A stretch of 7,906 nt of DNA from Victivallales bacterium (lineage in GTDB: Bacteria; Verrucomicrobiota; Lentisphaeria; Oligosphaerales; Lenti-02). The notes beneath the pieces are model-generated. The model made no database searches. It worked only from the letters and a program-made list of their open reading frames with translations, and had not been told where the DNA came from. The stretch spans positions 1 to 7,906 of the forward strand of contig JABGQJ010000350.1 of NCBI GenBank assembly GCA_018648945.1, given 5' to 3'. This document shows, one piece after another, positions 1-6,969 of the stretch. Numbering within the stretch: position 1 is the first letter of the stretch; each line of letters starts with the position of its first letter. The translations under genes and the position numbers were made by a program.

Positions 1-1829
1 GGTTCCTCCCAACCTAGCCGCAGCTCTGCCAGTCTGGCTTGCATGCGCAGCGCGCAACCAATGGACAGGGCCGCGTGATCCTCCTGATCGGCCGGGGCAT
101 TCCAGAAGGCCATCACCGCGTCGCCAATGAACTTGTCAAGCGTACCGTCGTCCTCGAGCAGGATGTCGGTCATCTCGGTGAGGTATTCGTTCAGGAACGC
201 GGCCAACCCCGCCGCGTCGAAAAGCTCCGAAAGACCGGTGAACCCGCGAATGTCGCTGAACATGATCGACATCTCGCGCTCTTCGCCATTCAGCGTCAAC
301 CCCCGCGGGTCGCGCATCAGCCGGTCCACGACCCGACCCGACACGTAGTGCGAGAAGGCATCGCGGATGTAAGCCTTCTTCCGGTCCTCCATAAGGTAGT
401 TCACCGAAGTCACCACCAGGAGCAGCACAACCAGGGAAAAGAGGGGGAAGGTGACGCCAATCTGCACGTTGTTCAGGAAGAAAAAGTGGTAGTTCGCGGT
501 CACCGAGCCCACCAGCATAAGGACGCCAAAGAGCACGCCGATGACAGCGGGACAGTAGGTCAGCACCGCACTGAAGACCACCCCTCCCAGGAGCAGGCCG
601 ACAGTGAAGGCGCCCCGCTCCCCCAATTCGTCCCGGCGAAGAAGGTCGCCCTGGAGAATATTGTCCATCAGCGTGGCATGGAACTCCACGCCGGGAATCC
701 CGGCATTCAGAGGGGAAGAGCGCAGATCGTGCAGTCCTCCGGCGGAGGTGCCAACGAAAACATATTTATCCCGGAACACGTGCGGGGACGCCCGGCCGGC
801 CAGCACATCCGCTACCGAGACGTAGGGAAAGGTGGCCTGCCGCTGCCGCCAGTTGAGCATGGCCTGGCCTTTGGGGGTCGTGGGCAGGAACGTCTCGCCA
901 ATCTGGACTCCGAGCATGCCATTCGGCCCCCAGACCAGCGTATACTCCGACTCGTCCACGCTCCATCGGTACATCTCCATCACCAAGCTCGGGTAGGGCA
1001 TGCCTTCGTACTCGAGGAATAGAGGCACGCGACGAACCACCGCGTCGGTGCCGGTGCCGGCGTTGAAGAACCCCTCGGCCTCGCCGCATACGCCGACATC
1101 CGGCACATTCAGGAGTGGACGATGGGCACGATCAAGAGGCAGTTCGAAATCGTCGGGAGGGGCTGGTTCCCAGGCTATGCCCCCGCCAGGAATCGGTCGC
1201 TCCTCGGGCGGCGGGACCTTGTCCTTCTCAAGGACGAATAGGTACCCCAGCACGACTTTTATGCCATCTGCGATCGCGTCCCCCAGCACCACGTCGTTAT
1301 CCAGACTGTCTTCCGGCAGGTCGATTTTGGTGCCGGTCTCCCGCTCCAGAATCTCGGCAAAGCGCCGCGGCGAGAGCCGGTCGGGCTCGGCAAATACCAT
1401 GTCCAGACCAATCATGGTTGGCTCGCCCTCGGCGATCTTACCAAGCAATTCGGCCATCACGGTACGTGGCCAGGGCCACTGGCCCAGTTCAGCCAGACTC
1501 TTGTCGTCGATATCCACGATGACGCAGCGGCCGGCTGTCGGGGTCTCGTCACGCCACTGGAACATCCAGTCGACCACTCGGTCATCGATGGCCCGGAGGC
1601 CCCACTGGAATTCATTGCCGCCCCAGAGGTACAGGCCGAAGAGGATGCCGACAGTCAGCACGCCGGCCTTGAACCCATCGGGACGGCGCAACCACCGCCA
1701 GGCACTGCAGAGGAGTCTCCAGGAAAGCCTGCCAAGCACGCCCCTGGCAACCAGTACCCGCGCCCTTAGCCCGTCGGGACGCAAGAGCCAACGCCATGCG
1801 AGCTTGAGGAGTTGCCGGTGATGAATCAT
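1..1829 (-). CDS. CHASE2 domain class III adenylate cyclase, N-terminal 609 residues (3' end outside window)
   Basis: I translated this frame by hand; it is open from the ATG at 1829-1827 to the left edge. A basic N-terminus of about 54 residues holds a duplicated motif, followed by a membrane segment (about 55-70). An extracytoplasmic CHASE2 sensor domain (about 80-395) has VIVDIDDKSLAELG then QWPWPR (103-122), GLDMVFAEPD (141-150) and KYVFVGTSAGGLHD (355-368). Three membrane helices follow (about 407-425, 428-446, 456-478), then a linker and the start of a class III cyclase domain: MFSDIRGFT (metal-binding D526) and GTLDKFIGDAVMAFWNAP (K566, D570). Lys at 566 favours ATP over GTP, so cAMP is the likely product. 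The later base-contacting and transition-state residues lie beyond the edge, so activity is unproven. The start is 4 bases after the vWA stop with no clear ribosome site, suggesting termination-reinitiation. Ligand unknown. Confidence 0.93.
   Translation of the reverse strand, partial: MIHHRQLLKLAWRWLLRPDGLRARVLVARGVLGRLSWRLLCSAWRWLRRPDGFKAGVLTVGILFGLYLWGGNEFQWGLRAIDDRVVDWMFQWRDETPTAGRCVIVDIDDKSLAELGQWPWPRTVMAELLGKIAEGEPTMIGLDMVFAEPDRLSPRRFAEILERETGTKIDLPEDSLDNDVVLGDAIADGIKVVLGYLFVLEKDKVPPPEERPIPGGGIAWEPAPPDDFELPLDRAHRPLLNVPDVGVCGEAEGFFNAGTGTDAVVRRVPLFLEYEGMPYPSLVMEMYRWSVDESEYTLVWGPNGMLGVQIGETFLPTTPKGQAMLNWRQRQATFPYVSVADVLAGRASPHVFRDKYVFVGTSAGGLHDLRSSPLNAGIPGVEFHATLMDNILQGDLLRRDELGERGAFTVGLLLGGVVFSAVLTYCPAVIGVLFGVLMLVGSVTANYHFFFLNNVQIGVTFPLFSLVVLLLVVTSVNYLMEDRKKAYIRDAFSHYVSGRVVDRLMRDPRGLTLNGEEREMSIMFSDIRGFTGLSELFDAAGLAAFLNEYLTEMTDILLEDDGTLDKFIGDAVMAFWNAPADQEDHAALSIGCALRMQARLAELRLGWEE
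1656..1802 (-). repeat. Diverged internal duplication in the N-terminus of the cyclase
   Basis: Two copies of a Trp/Arg-rich motif lie 32 residues apart. The first is LAWRWLLRPDGLRARVL, residues 10-26 (1802-1752); the second is SAWRWLRRPDGFKAGVL, residues 42-58 (1706-1656). Eleven of 17 residues match (AWRWL, RPDG and others), while many synonymous bases differ. This points to an old duplication kept at protein level. The second copy runs into the first membrane segment. The first is followed by a related SWRLL stretch. Confidence 0.7.
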
Positions 1830-1833
1830 GCAC

Positions 1834-3621
1834 TCACGTCTGGGTGGCTGGGACCGGGGACCGCGACCGAAGCAGGAAGGTGTGAAGCAACAGCAGAGCA
1901 CAGGCGAGCAGACCGAACAACCACGCCCCACTGGCATACTCGCGCCGGAGCGCTCCACCCTCTAGGCGACCGCCCAGGCGCACAGGTCTGCATCCGCTCA
2001 TGTCCCCCTCGGCCGGGGAAAGCGGATTGCAGGCAAAGCGATAGGTATGCTCGCCAACGCGAGCACTGTAGACGCCTGGGGTACTGGCCGCAACCGGCAA
2101 CTCCGCAGTTGAGGGGCGGGGAAGCACCCGTTTCCTCCCAGTCGGGCTCTCAAGCTCGATGTCCTCCGACCCCGTGCTGCCTGCCGCAATCGGCGGCAGC
2201 AGGAGACGAGCGGGGTGCCCCATCCGCACTTGGGCCTCGACGAACCCAGGATGATGCTCGGCGCGCCAGGCGAGCAGATTCCAGAACAGGGCGGGCCAGT
2301 TCGGGGTGCGGGAAACGGTGGAACTGGTCACATCAAGATACATGCGAAACGCATGCCCCCCGGCCACTTCCCGGTCCTCCACCAACGACGTGTTGCCTGC
2401 CATCACCACCGGTTGCCCCGCCGGTTTCACTCCCCGCCTGCCCGCCCAGACCACGCCGGAGAAGTCCAGACCCTGCATGAGCCGGTGGCCCCAGTCGGCC
2501 ACGAACGGCCCGGTGAAAGGGACAGGTGACTTGGGCACATCGATCTCGAACGTCCAGCGCCGGGAACTGGGCCGACCAGGGGAACTGTCGGCGATGACCA
2601 GTCCCGGTGGTCCAACTCCGGGATCGCGCAGGCCACTGGCGGCGAGAGCACGACCCACAAGCTTGCGCAGGTCGGGATCGACGATGAGGTTGGCAACGCG
2701 CACCCGGTGTTCACGGGGAGGCAACAAAATGACCTCATTGTCCGTCGCCAACGCATCCGGGCCCAGGCTTCCGCGGATCACCTGCGTGGCACGGGGTACG
2801 CTGAAGGCCATCCTCTCCGTTGCCCCGGGTGCCAGCGACAGGGGACGTGCCAAGCCCAGGGGCTGCCCATCGCCCGTCACTGTGATCTTGCTCTCCACCG
2901 GCAAGCTGCCGGGATTGGCCACCTGGAGGAAGCAACGGTCGTTCTCCGCGTCAAGCCGACTTCGTCGCGCCGCAATGAATGCCGCATTCGCGGCCTGCTG
3001 GCCCACGGACAACCAGAGTCGGCGCGGCGCATCCAGGTCGCCATCGGGCACATGATCCGTAACCACCAGCACCCATGCATCCGCCTCGCTCACCTCGGCC
3101 GCCAGTGTGAGAGCCGAGACCAGGTTCGCCTCGGGGGCCAGGCAATCCCAGCGATCCTCCGCCAGCGCAAGCGCTCGGTCGACAGGCACCGGCACCCCAG
3201 CCAAACGGGGTTCCGCCCCGGCAACGATCACCCGCACGCTGGTCGGCTGGTACCGTTCCATCTCCCGGCGGATCGCTGCCAACCCGCGAACCCGGACGCC
3301 CTGCCCGCCGGTCACGGCCCGCATGGAGTAGGAATCGTCCAGAATCAGCACGACTGGCCGCACCGGCCGCGAAGCCTGGTGCCGCAAGTCGGTGGCCGCC
3401 AAGGCCAAGGCTCCCAGAATGAGCAGCTCCAGAAAGAACAGCAGGGGCGTGCGGAAGCGCTCCACGCGTCGGCCACCTTGCTCGGCCCGAGCCAGGGCGG
3501 ACCACAGGAAGATACCAGTCACTTCCCGCCGCTGGAATCGGCGACGCAGGAAGTAGATAGCCACCAAGCCAGGCATGGCAGCGAGGCCGAGCAGAGCCAG
3601 GGGATAGGTGAGCATGGGCAT
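1834..3621 (-). CDS. BatA-like membrane-anchored vWA domain protein
   Basis: This 595-residue protein has a BatA-type N-terminus: a membrane segment (about 5-25), the basic loop YFLRRRFQRREV, and a second membrane segment (about 58-77). A vWA domain (about 88-205) carries the metal-site motif DDSYS (D95, S97, S99) and VVTDH (D189). A beta-rich stretch (about 225-300) is followed by a region (about 305-455) with GLDFSGVVW and NWPALFWNLLAW. This resembles the glutamine-amidotransferase-like module common in BatA-like vWA proteins. A last membrane helix (about 564-585) precedes a short basic tail. Most of the chain probably lies on one side of the membrane and may bind partner proteins through the metal site. 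I chose the ATG at 3621 over the TTG at 3624 because GGAGG lies 7 bases before the ATG and only 4 before the TTG; the ATG at 3615 is also possible. The TGATG junction couples it to DUF58. Confidence 0.9.
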   Translation of the reverse strand: MPMLTYPLALLGLAAMPGLVAIYFLRRRFQRREVTGIFLWSALARAEQGGRRVERFRTPLLFFLELLILGALALAATDLRHQASRPVRPVVLILDDSYSMRAVTGGQGVRVRGLAAIRREMERYQPTSVRVIVAGAEPRLAGVPVPVDRALALAEDRWDCLAPEANLVSALTLAAEVSEADAWVLVVTDHVPDGDLDAPRRLWLSVGQQAANAAFIAARRSRLDAENDRCFLQVANPGSLPVESKITVTGDGQPLGLARPLSLAPGATERMAFSVPRATQVIRGSLGPDALATDNEVILLPPREHRVRVANLIVDPDLRKLVGRALAASGLRDPGVGPPGLVIADSSPGRPSSRRWTFEIDVPKSPVPFTGPFVADWGHRLMQGLDFSGVVWAGRRGVKPAGQPVVMAGNTSLVEDREVAGGHAFRMYLDVTSSTVSRTPNWPALFWNLLAWRAEHHPGFVEAQVRMGHPARLLLPPIAAGSTGSEDIELESPTGRKRVLPRPSTAELPVAASTPGVYSARVGEHTYRFACNPLSPAEGDMSGCRPVRLGGRLEGGALRREYASGAWLFGLLACALLLLHTFLLRSRSPVPATQT

Positions 3622-4493
3622 CAACTCGCCTCCAACACGCCCATTCGCACCAGCAGCTCAACTGCCTGGCGCGCGCCTTCGGGCGTGCCCGTCACTTCCG
3701 CCAACTGAACCCCGCTCGCGCGGGCCGCCTCACGCCAGAGCGCCTGGTACTCGCCCAGCGCCTCGAGGTACTGGGCGCGGGCCCGGTCATCGACTCTGAC
3801 CTCCACTTCCTCACCGGACTCCATATCGACCAGCCGCGCGTTGCCCAGCGCGGGTGGTGCCAACTCCTCGGGCGAGAGCACCCAGAGCACAATTGCCAGC
3901 TTGGCACCGTCGGCGAAGCGCCGCAGGAAAGGGAGTGGATCGCCCGGCCACATCAGATCGCTGATCAGCACGCGCATGCCATTGCGCCGCAGGGCCGGTG
4001 GCTCGGCCAGCAAGGACTCACCCGGGCTGCGTGGCGCGGAGAACTCGGGGATCTCCCAGGCCGCCAGTCGCGCCGCATCACCCCGCCACCGTTGCACGCG
4101 CTCCCCAAGCGACCAGCCGGCAAATGAGCACCGCGCATTGAGGGCCGCCGCGCCAAGCAACCCGGCCAAGTGCAGCGCCAGGTCGCCTTTGGTGGAATCG
4201 CTGGGAGCCATGGAGCGCGACACGTCGAGTAGCAGGTCCAGATGGGGAACCACCTCTTCCTGGTAGAGCTTCACGGTCAAGCGGTCGCTGCGGGCGTAGA
4301 TTCCCCAGTCGATCCAGCGCAGGTCATCCCCCGGCTCGTAATCGCGGTAGTCCCGGAAATCCAGCGAGCGACCGGGGCGCATGCCAAGCCTGGCACCACC
4401 TGAGCGGGATCCCAGGTCCCTGGGGACCCCGAGTGCGTAGCGCCCCCCTTCACGTTCGGCAGCCAAGAGGATTTCGCGCGCTTCCGGGGTCAT
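3621..4493 (-). CDS. DUF58 domain protein with vWA-like metal site
   Basis: This is a 290-residue soluble protein of the DUF58 family (COG1721). The family hallmark is clear at 39-63: RPGRSLDFRDYRDYEPGDD followed by LRWIDW. A vWA-like fold follows, with an intact metal-site motif DVSRS (D90, S92, S94) and a later acidic strand end ISDLMWPGD (D179). No membrane segment is evident, unlike longer DUF58 proteins that carry two N-terminal helices, so this is a compact cytoplasmic form. DUF58 proteins are usually encoded with MoxR-type AAA+ ATPases and vWA proteins. They are thought to help assemble or activate membrane or metalloprotein complexes, although the molecular role is unproven. No MoxR gene lies in this window. 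The gene overlaps the permease by ATGA, and the nearest ribosome site (GGAGGG) is rather far, 12 bases away, so coupling may matter for its translation. Confidence 0.92.
   Translation of the reverse strand: MTPEAREILLAAEREGGRYALGVPRDLGSRSGGARLGMRPGRSLDFRDYRDYEPGDDLRWIDWGIYARSDRLTVKLYQEEVVPHLDLLLDVSRSMAPSDSTKGDLALHLAGLLGAAALNARCSFAGWSLGERVQRWRGDAARLAAWEIPEFSAPRSPGESLLAEPPALRRNGMRVLISDLMWPGDPLPFLRRFADGAKLAIVLWVLSPEELAPPALGNARLVDMESGEEVEVRVDDRARAQYLEALGEYQALWREAARASGVQLAEVTGTPEGARQAVELLVRMGVLEAS
3629..3633 (-). promoter_or_regulatory. Ribosome binding site deciding the start of the vWA gene
   Basis: GGAGG on the minus strand is 7 bases before the ATG at 3621 but only 4 before the in-frame TTG at 3624. 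It therefore favours the ATG, which shares one base with the DUF58 stop (TGATG). Confidence 0.75.
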
Positions 4494-6028
4494 GGCTGCA
4501 CGGTTCCCTCCCCCTTCTCGACCTCTGGCTCAGACGCCTGGGCACCCTCTTCGGGGCGCCGGAACAAGGCGAAGGCAGTGAGGACGCGGGGCAGGTTGAG
4601 GCCAAGCACCAGGACCAGCCAGGGAACCGCGAACGCCATGTGCGACCGCCAGAGCTTCTCCTGCCCGTGGAACATGGCGAACGCGCTGCCCAGCTCCATC
4701 CCCAGATTCCACTTGATCTTCCTGGTCTCGTGGAGCATCTCCACGAACAACGGAACCATCCCCGACGCAGCGAAGAGGTAGAGCGACACCAACCACGGTG
4801 CCCCGGCCCCCTCGCGAGCGTTCTTCGGGAAACGCCTGCTGAGTAGGCTGGCAGTCAGAATGTAGCAGACGGCATACACCGCAACGACCAGCCAGGGCCC
4901 CGCCCCGTTGGACGACCACGAACTGGCGGGATCCAGCGCGTAGTAGGCAGCCCCGTAGAGGCCGGCCAACAACGTGACGCACCACACCAGACTGCCTGCG
5001 CCGCCGGCGTAGAACGGGAAGCAGAGAACACGGCCAAGCCAGAACCGTGGCACCGTCTTCAGGACCCGGGTGCTCGGTGTATTCGCCACGCACTCCCCGA
5101 TCTGCAGCATGCCAAAGAGGATCAGCGTGGTGGGTATGAGGCAGGCCATCAGGGGCTCAGAGGGGATGGAACCATGGACGAACGCGCCGACCAGAATCAG
5201 ACCGACCCAGAGCGCCCAGAGAACGGTCACCGTCAACCGGAACGGACGGGCCCGATTGGACCATCTGGGAGAGAGACACAACACGGACATGGCGTAGGGC
5301 AAGAGGAATACAGTCACCAGAACCGAGACCACAATGACGGTGACCGTCTTGTCGAAAGCCAACATGCTGATGCCGCCTGGCCCGAACAGGCGACCCACGC
5401 CACGCAGCGGACCAGCGCTCATGAGGAACCAGAAAGCGATGCCGAACAGGCCGATGCCACCGCGCCGGAAGAGCGGGCCCAACGGCATGCAGCCAAGCAG
5501 AATCGCGCCGGTCAGAAAGAGGACGTTCAGCACCAGCAGCCAGAGCAGCCCCCACAGAATGGTGCGCACATCGATCCCGCGCAAGAGATAGGTCATGGTC
5601 ATGAACGGCAAGGCCAGCGAGAGGAGAAGGCCAAACATGGAGAGTCCCGCAAACAGCTTGCCGCGGACGATCGTGCCGGGGGCCAGACTCGTGGCGAACA
5701 GCAGGTCGGGCTTGTCCTTCCGATGCTCGTTCCCCATGCGCTGGGCCGTGTAGAGCGCCAGTAGCATGGAAGCCAGTCCCAACGCGCCGGCAACCGCCCC
5801 GTACATCGCCGCACCCGCACCGGCCGAGAGCTCCACCCCGGACACGCCGACGCTGCCCTTGCTGCTGCTGAAGAACCCGGCGCTGATCAGCAGCAGGCCC
5901 GCCAACATCAGGACCAGGATGTAGCTGGTGAAGCGACTGCGGGTATACTGCCGCAACTCCCGGACCATGACCGGGTTCAGATCTCCGGAACGGATATCGG
6001 CCCACCAGGAAAGCAGTCTCTTCTTCAC
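4490..6028 (-). CDS. ABC-2-like transporter permease, about 12 membrane segments
   Basis: This 512-residue integral membrane protein should form the membrane part of the ABC transporter powered by the neighbouring ATPase. The N-terminus has a cytoplasmic stretch with NPVMVRELRQYTRSR (19-33), typical of ABC-2 permeases: a short amphipathic arm followed by the first membrane segment. By eye, hydrophobic segments lie near 34-53, 71-95, 125-148, 155-180, 191-206, 226-252, 264-285, 291-311, 343-364, 377-396, 411-430 and 464-487. That is about twice the six of a minimal ABC-2 half-transporter. A polar, acidic tail of about 20 residues ends the protein. The start is a GTG at 6028-6026, overlapping the ATPase stop as GTGA, with a good purine-rich ribosome site just upstream. 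The TGA overlaps the next ATG. Only one permease is visible, so it may act alone or as a homodimer. The substrate is unknown. Confidence 0.88.
   Translation of the reverse strand: MKKRLLSWWADIRSGDLNPVMVRELRQYTRSRFTSYILVLMLAGLLLISAGFFSSSKGSVGVSGVELSAGAGAAMYGAVAGALGLASMLLALYTAQRMGNEHRKDKPDLLFATSLAPGTIVRGKLFAGLSMFGLLLSLALPFMTMTYLLRGIDVRTILWGLLWLLVLNVLFLTGAILLGCMPLGPLFRRGGIGLFGIAFWFLMSAGPLRGVGRLFGPGGISMLAFDKTVTVIVVSVLVTVFLLPYAMSVLCLSPRWSNRARPFRLTVTVLWALWVGLILVGAFVHGSIPSEPLMACLIPTTLILFGMLQIGECVANTPSTRVLKTVPRFWLGRVLCFPFYAGGAGSLVWCVTLLAGLYGAAYYALDPASSWSSNGAGPWLVVAVYAVCYILTASLLSRRFPKNAREGAGAPWLVSLYLFAASGMVPLFVEMLHETRKIKWNLGMELGSAFAMFHGQEKLWRSHMAFAVPWLVLVLGLNLPRVLTAFALFRRPEEGAQASEPEVEKGEGTVQP
4506..4511 (-). 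promoter_or_regulatory. Possible ribosome binding site of the DUF58 gene
   Basis: GGAGGG within a purine-rich run on the minus strand is 12 bases before the ATG at 4493. This is longer than ideal, so translation probably relies partly on coupling through the ATGA overlap with the permease gene. Confidence 0.45.
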
Positions 6029-6969
6029 GATACCTCTCCCTTCGTGATCTGCATGAATATCTCCTCCAGATCGGGGCGCAGCGGCAGGAACTCCACCACC
6101 GGGCAGCCCTTGGCGACCAGCGCTTGCAGGATCGCGACCGATACCTCCTCGCTGCCTTCGATCTCCATCTCCACCGCGCCATTGCCCATGGGGCGCACCT
6201 CCAGCACCCCGGGGATCTCCAGCAACGCTCGGCGCAGCTCGTCGCTCGGGCCCAACGAACGGACCCGGACCCGGGTAACACCCTCGCCCTCGGCCTCGTG
6301 ACTGTGCATCAGCTCGTCCACCGTGCCGGTGCGCAACACCTTCCCCTGCTCGATGATGACCGCGCCGTTGCAGATCTCGGTCAACTCGGTGAGAATGTGC
6401 GAACTGATCAGGATTGCCTTGTTGCGCTCGCCAAGAGCACCAAGCAACTCCCGCAGCTCGATGCGAGCCCGGGGATCAAGCCCCGCCGCCGGCTCGTCCA
6501 TGATCAGGACATCAGGATCATGCACCAGGGCGCGCCCCACGCTGACCCGCTGCTTCATCCCCTTCGACAGGTCCTTGATCAACTTCCAGCGAATGCCCGT
6601 GACATTGGTGAATTCCTCCACTCCTTCTACCGCGCGGCGACGGACCATCCCCTTGAGCCCGTAGGCACGAGCGTAGAAGTCCAGGTACTCATGCACCGTG
6701 ATGTCGGCGTGGTCGGGCAGCGAATCCGGGACGAATCCCAGTCGGCGACGGACCATTTCCGGATACTCCCGGATCGAGACGCCGTCCAGGAAGGCATCCC
6801 CCTCCGTGGGCTCGTCCAGGGTCGCCAGAATCCGCATGGTCGTGGTCTTGCCGGACCCGTTGGGGCCAACGAAACCGAACACATGCCCGGTGTCGAAGGA
6901 AAAGGAGATGTCGTCCACAGCCTTGGTGCGGCCGAAGTAGCGCTTCAGATTGACAATCTCTACCCTCAT
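6025..6969 (-). CDS. ABC transporter ATP-binding protein (ABC-2/CcmA-like)
   Basis: This 314-residue ATPase should bind and hydrolyse ATP in the cytoplasm to power the permease encoded next. Visible motifs are Walker A GPNGSGKT (35-42), signature LSKGMKQR (134-141), Walker B VLIMDEP (154-160) with D-loop AGLDP, and switch histidine H191 in SSH. The Q-loop region reads FVPDS, with Asp82 where Gln is usual. This occurs in related ABC-2 ATPases and need not mean inactivity. Residues about 232-310 form a C-terminal accessory domain of the DUF4162 type, ending in LEEIFMQIT. The frame could extend upstream to 7137, but that stretch lies over the preceding gene. The ATG at 6969 starts the conserved fold (MRVEIVNLKR), overlaps the upstream stop as ATGA, and has AGGAG 8 bases upstream. 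Its TGA overlaps the GTG of the permease. The transported substrate cannot be told from the sequence. Confidence 0.95.
   Translation of the reverse strand: MRVEIVNLKRYFGRTKAVDDISFSFDTGHVFGFVGPNGSGKTTTMRILATLDEPTEGDAFLDGVSIREYPEMVRRRLGFVPDSLPDHADITVHEYLDFYARAYGLKGMVRRRAVEGVEEFTNVTGIRWKLIKDLSKGMKQRVSVGRALVHDPDVLIMDEPAAGLDPRARIELRELLGALGERNKAILISSHILTELTEICNGAVIIEQGKVLRTGTVDELMHSHEAEGEGVTRVRVRSLGPSDELRRALLEIPGVLEVRPMGNGAVEMEIEGSEEVSVAILQALVAKGCPVVEFLPLRPDLEEIFMQITKGEVS
6033..6042 (-). promoter_or_regulatory. Ribosome binding site of the permease gene (GTG start)
   Basis: AAGGGAGAGG on the minus strand lies just upstream of the GTG at 6028. GGGAG is 7 bases from the start codon. It supports the GTG that overlaps the ATPase stop (GTGA) as the true start. 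Confidence 0.65.

Noticed and set aside
39..1022. Long plus-strand open frame (327 codons) opposite the cyclase gene
   Set aside because: Its translation is low-complexity, rich in His, Gln and Arg, with no recognisable domain. The opposite strand encodes clear CHASE2 and cyclase motifs, so this is a GC-rich antisense shadow.
1000..1821. Plus-strand open frame (273 codons) rich in Ser, Arg and Pro
   Set aside because: It lies opposite the cyclase N-terminus and CHASE2 domain. Its composition is typical of an antisense frame of a GC-rich gene, and no motif is seen.
1612..1833. Minus-strand small open frame starting with GTG at 1833
   Set aside because: It lies in another frame within the cyclase N-terminus and has no conserved features. 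The frame starting at the ATG 1829 continues into CHASE2.
1830..1850. Possible terminator or promoter between the vWA and cyclase genes
   Set aside because: The gap is only 4 bases, and no hairpin with a T-run or convincing promoter is visible there.
2707..3708. Plus-strand open frame (333 codons) opposite the vWA gene
   Set aside because: No domain is recognisable, it is rich in Gln, His and Arg, and it crosses a gene junction on the other strand. It is an antisense shadow.
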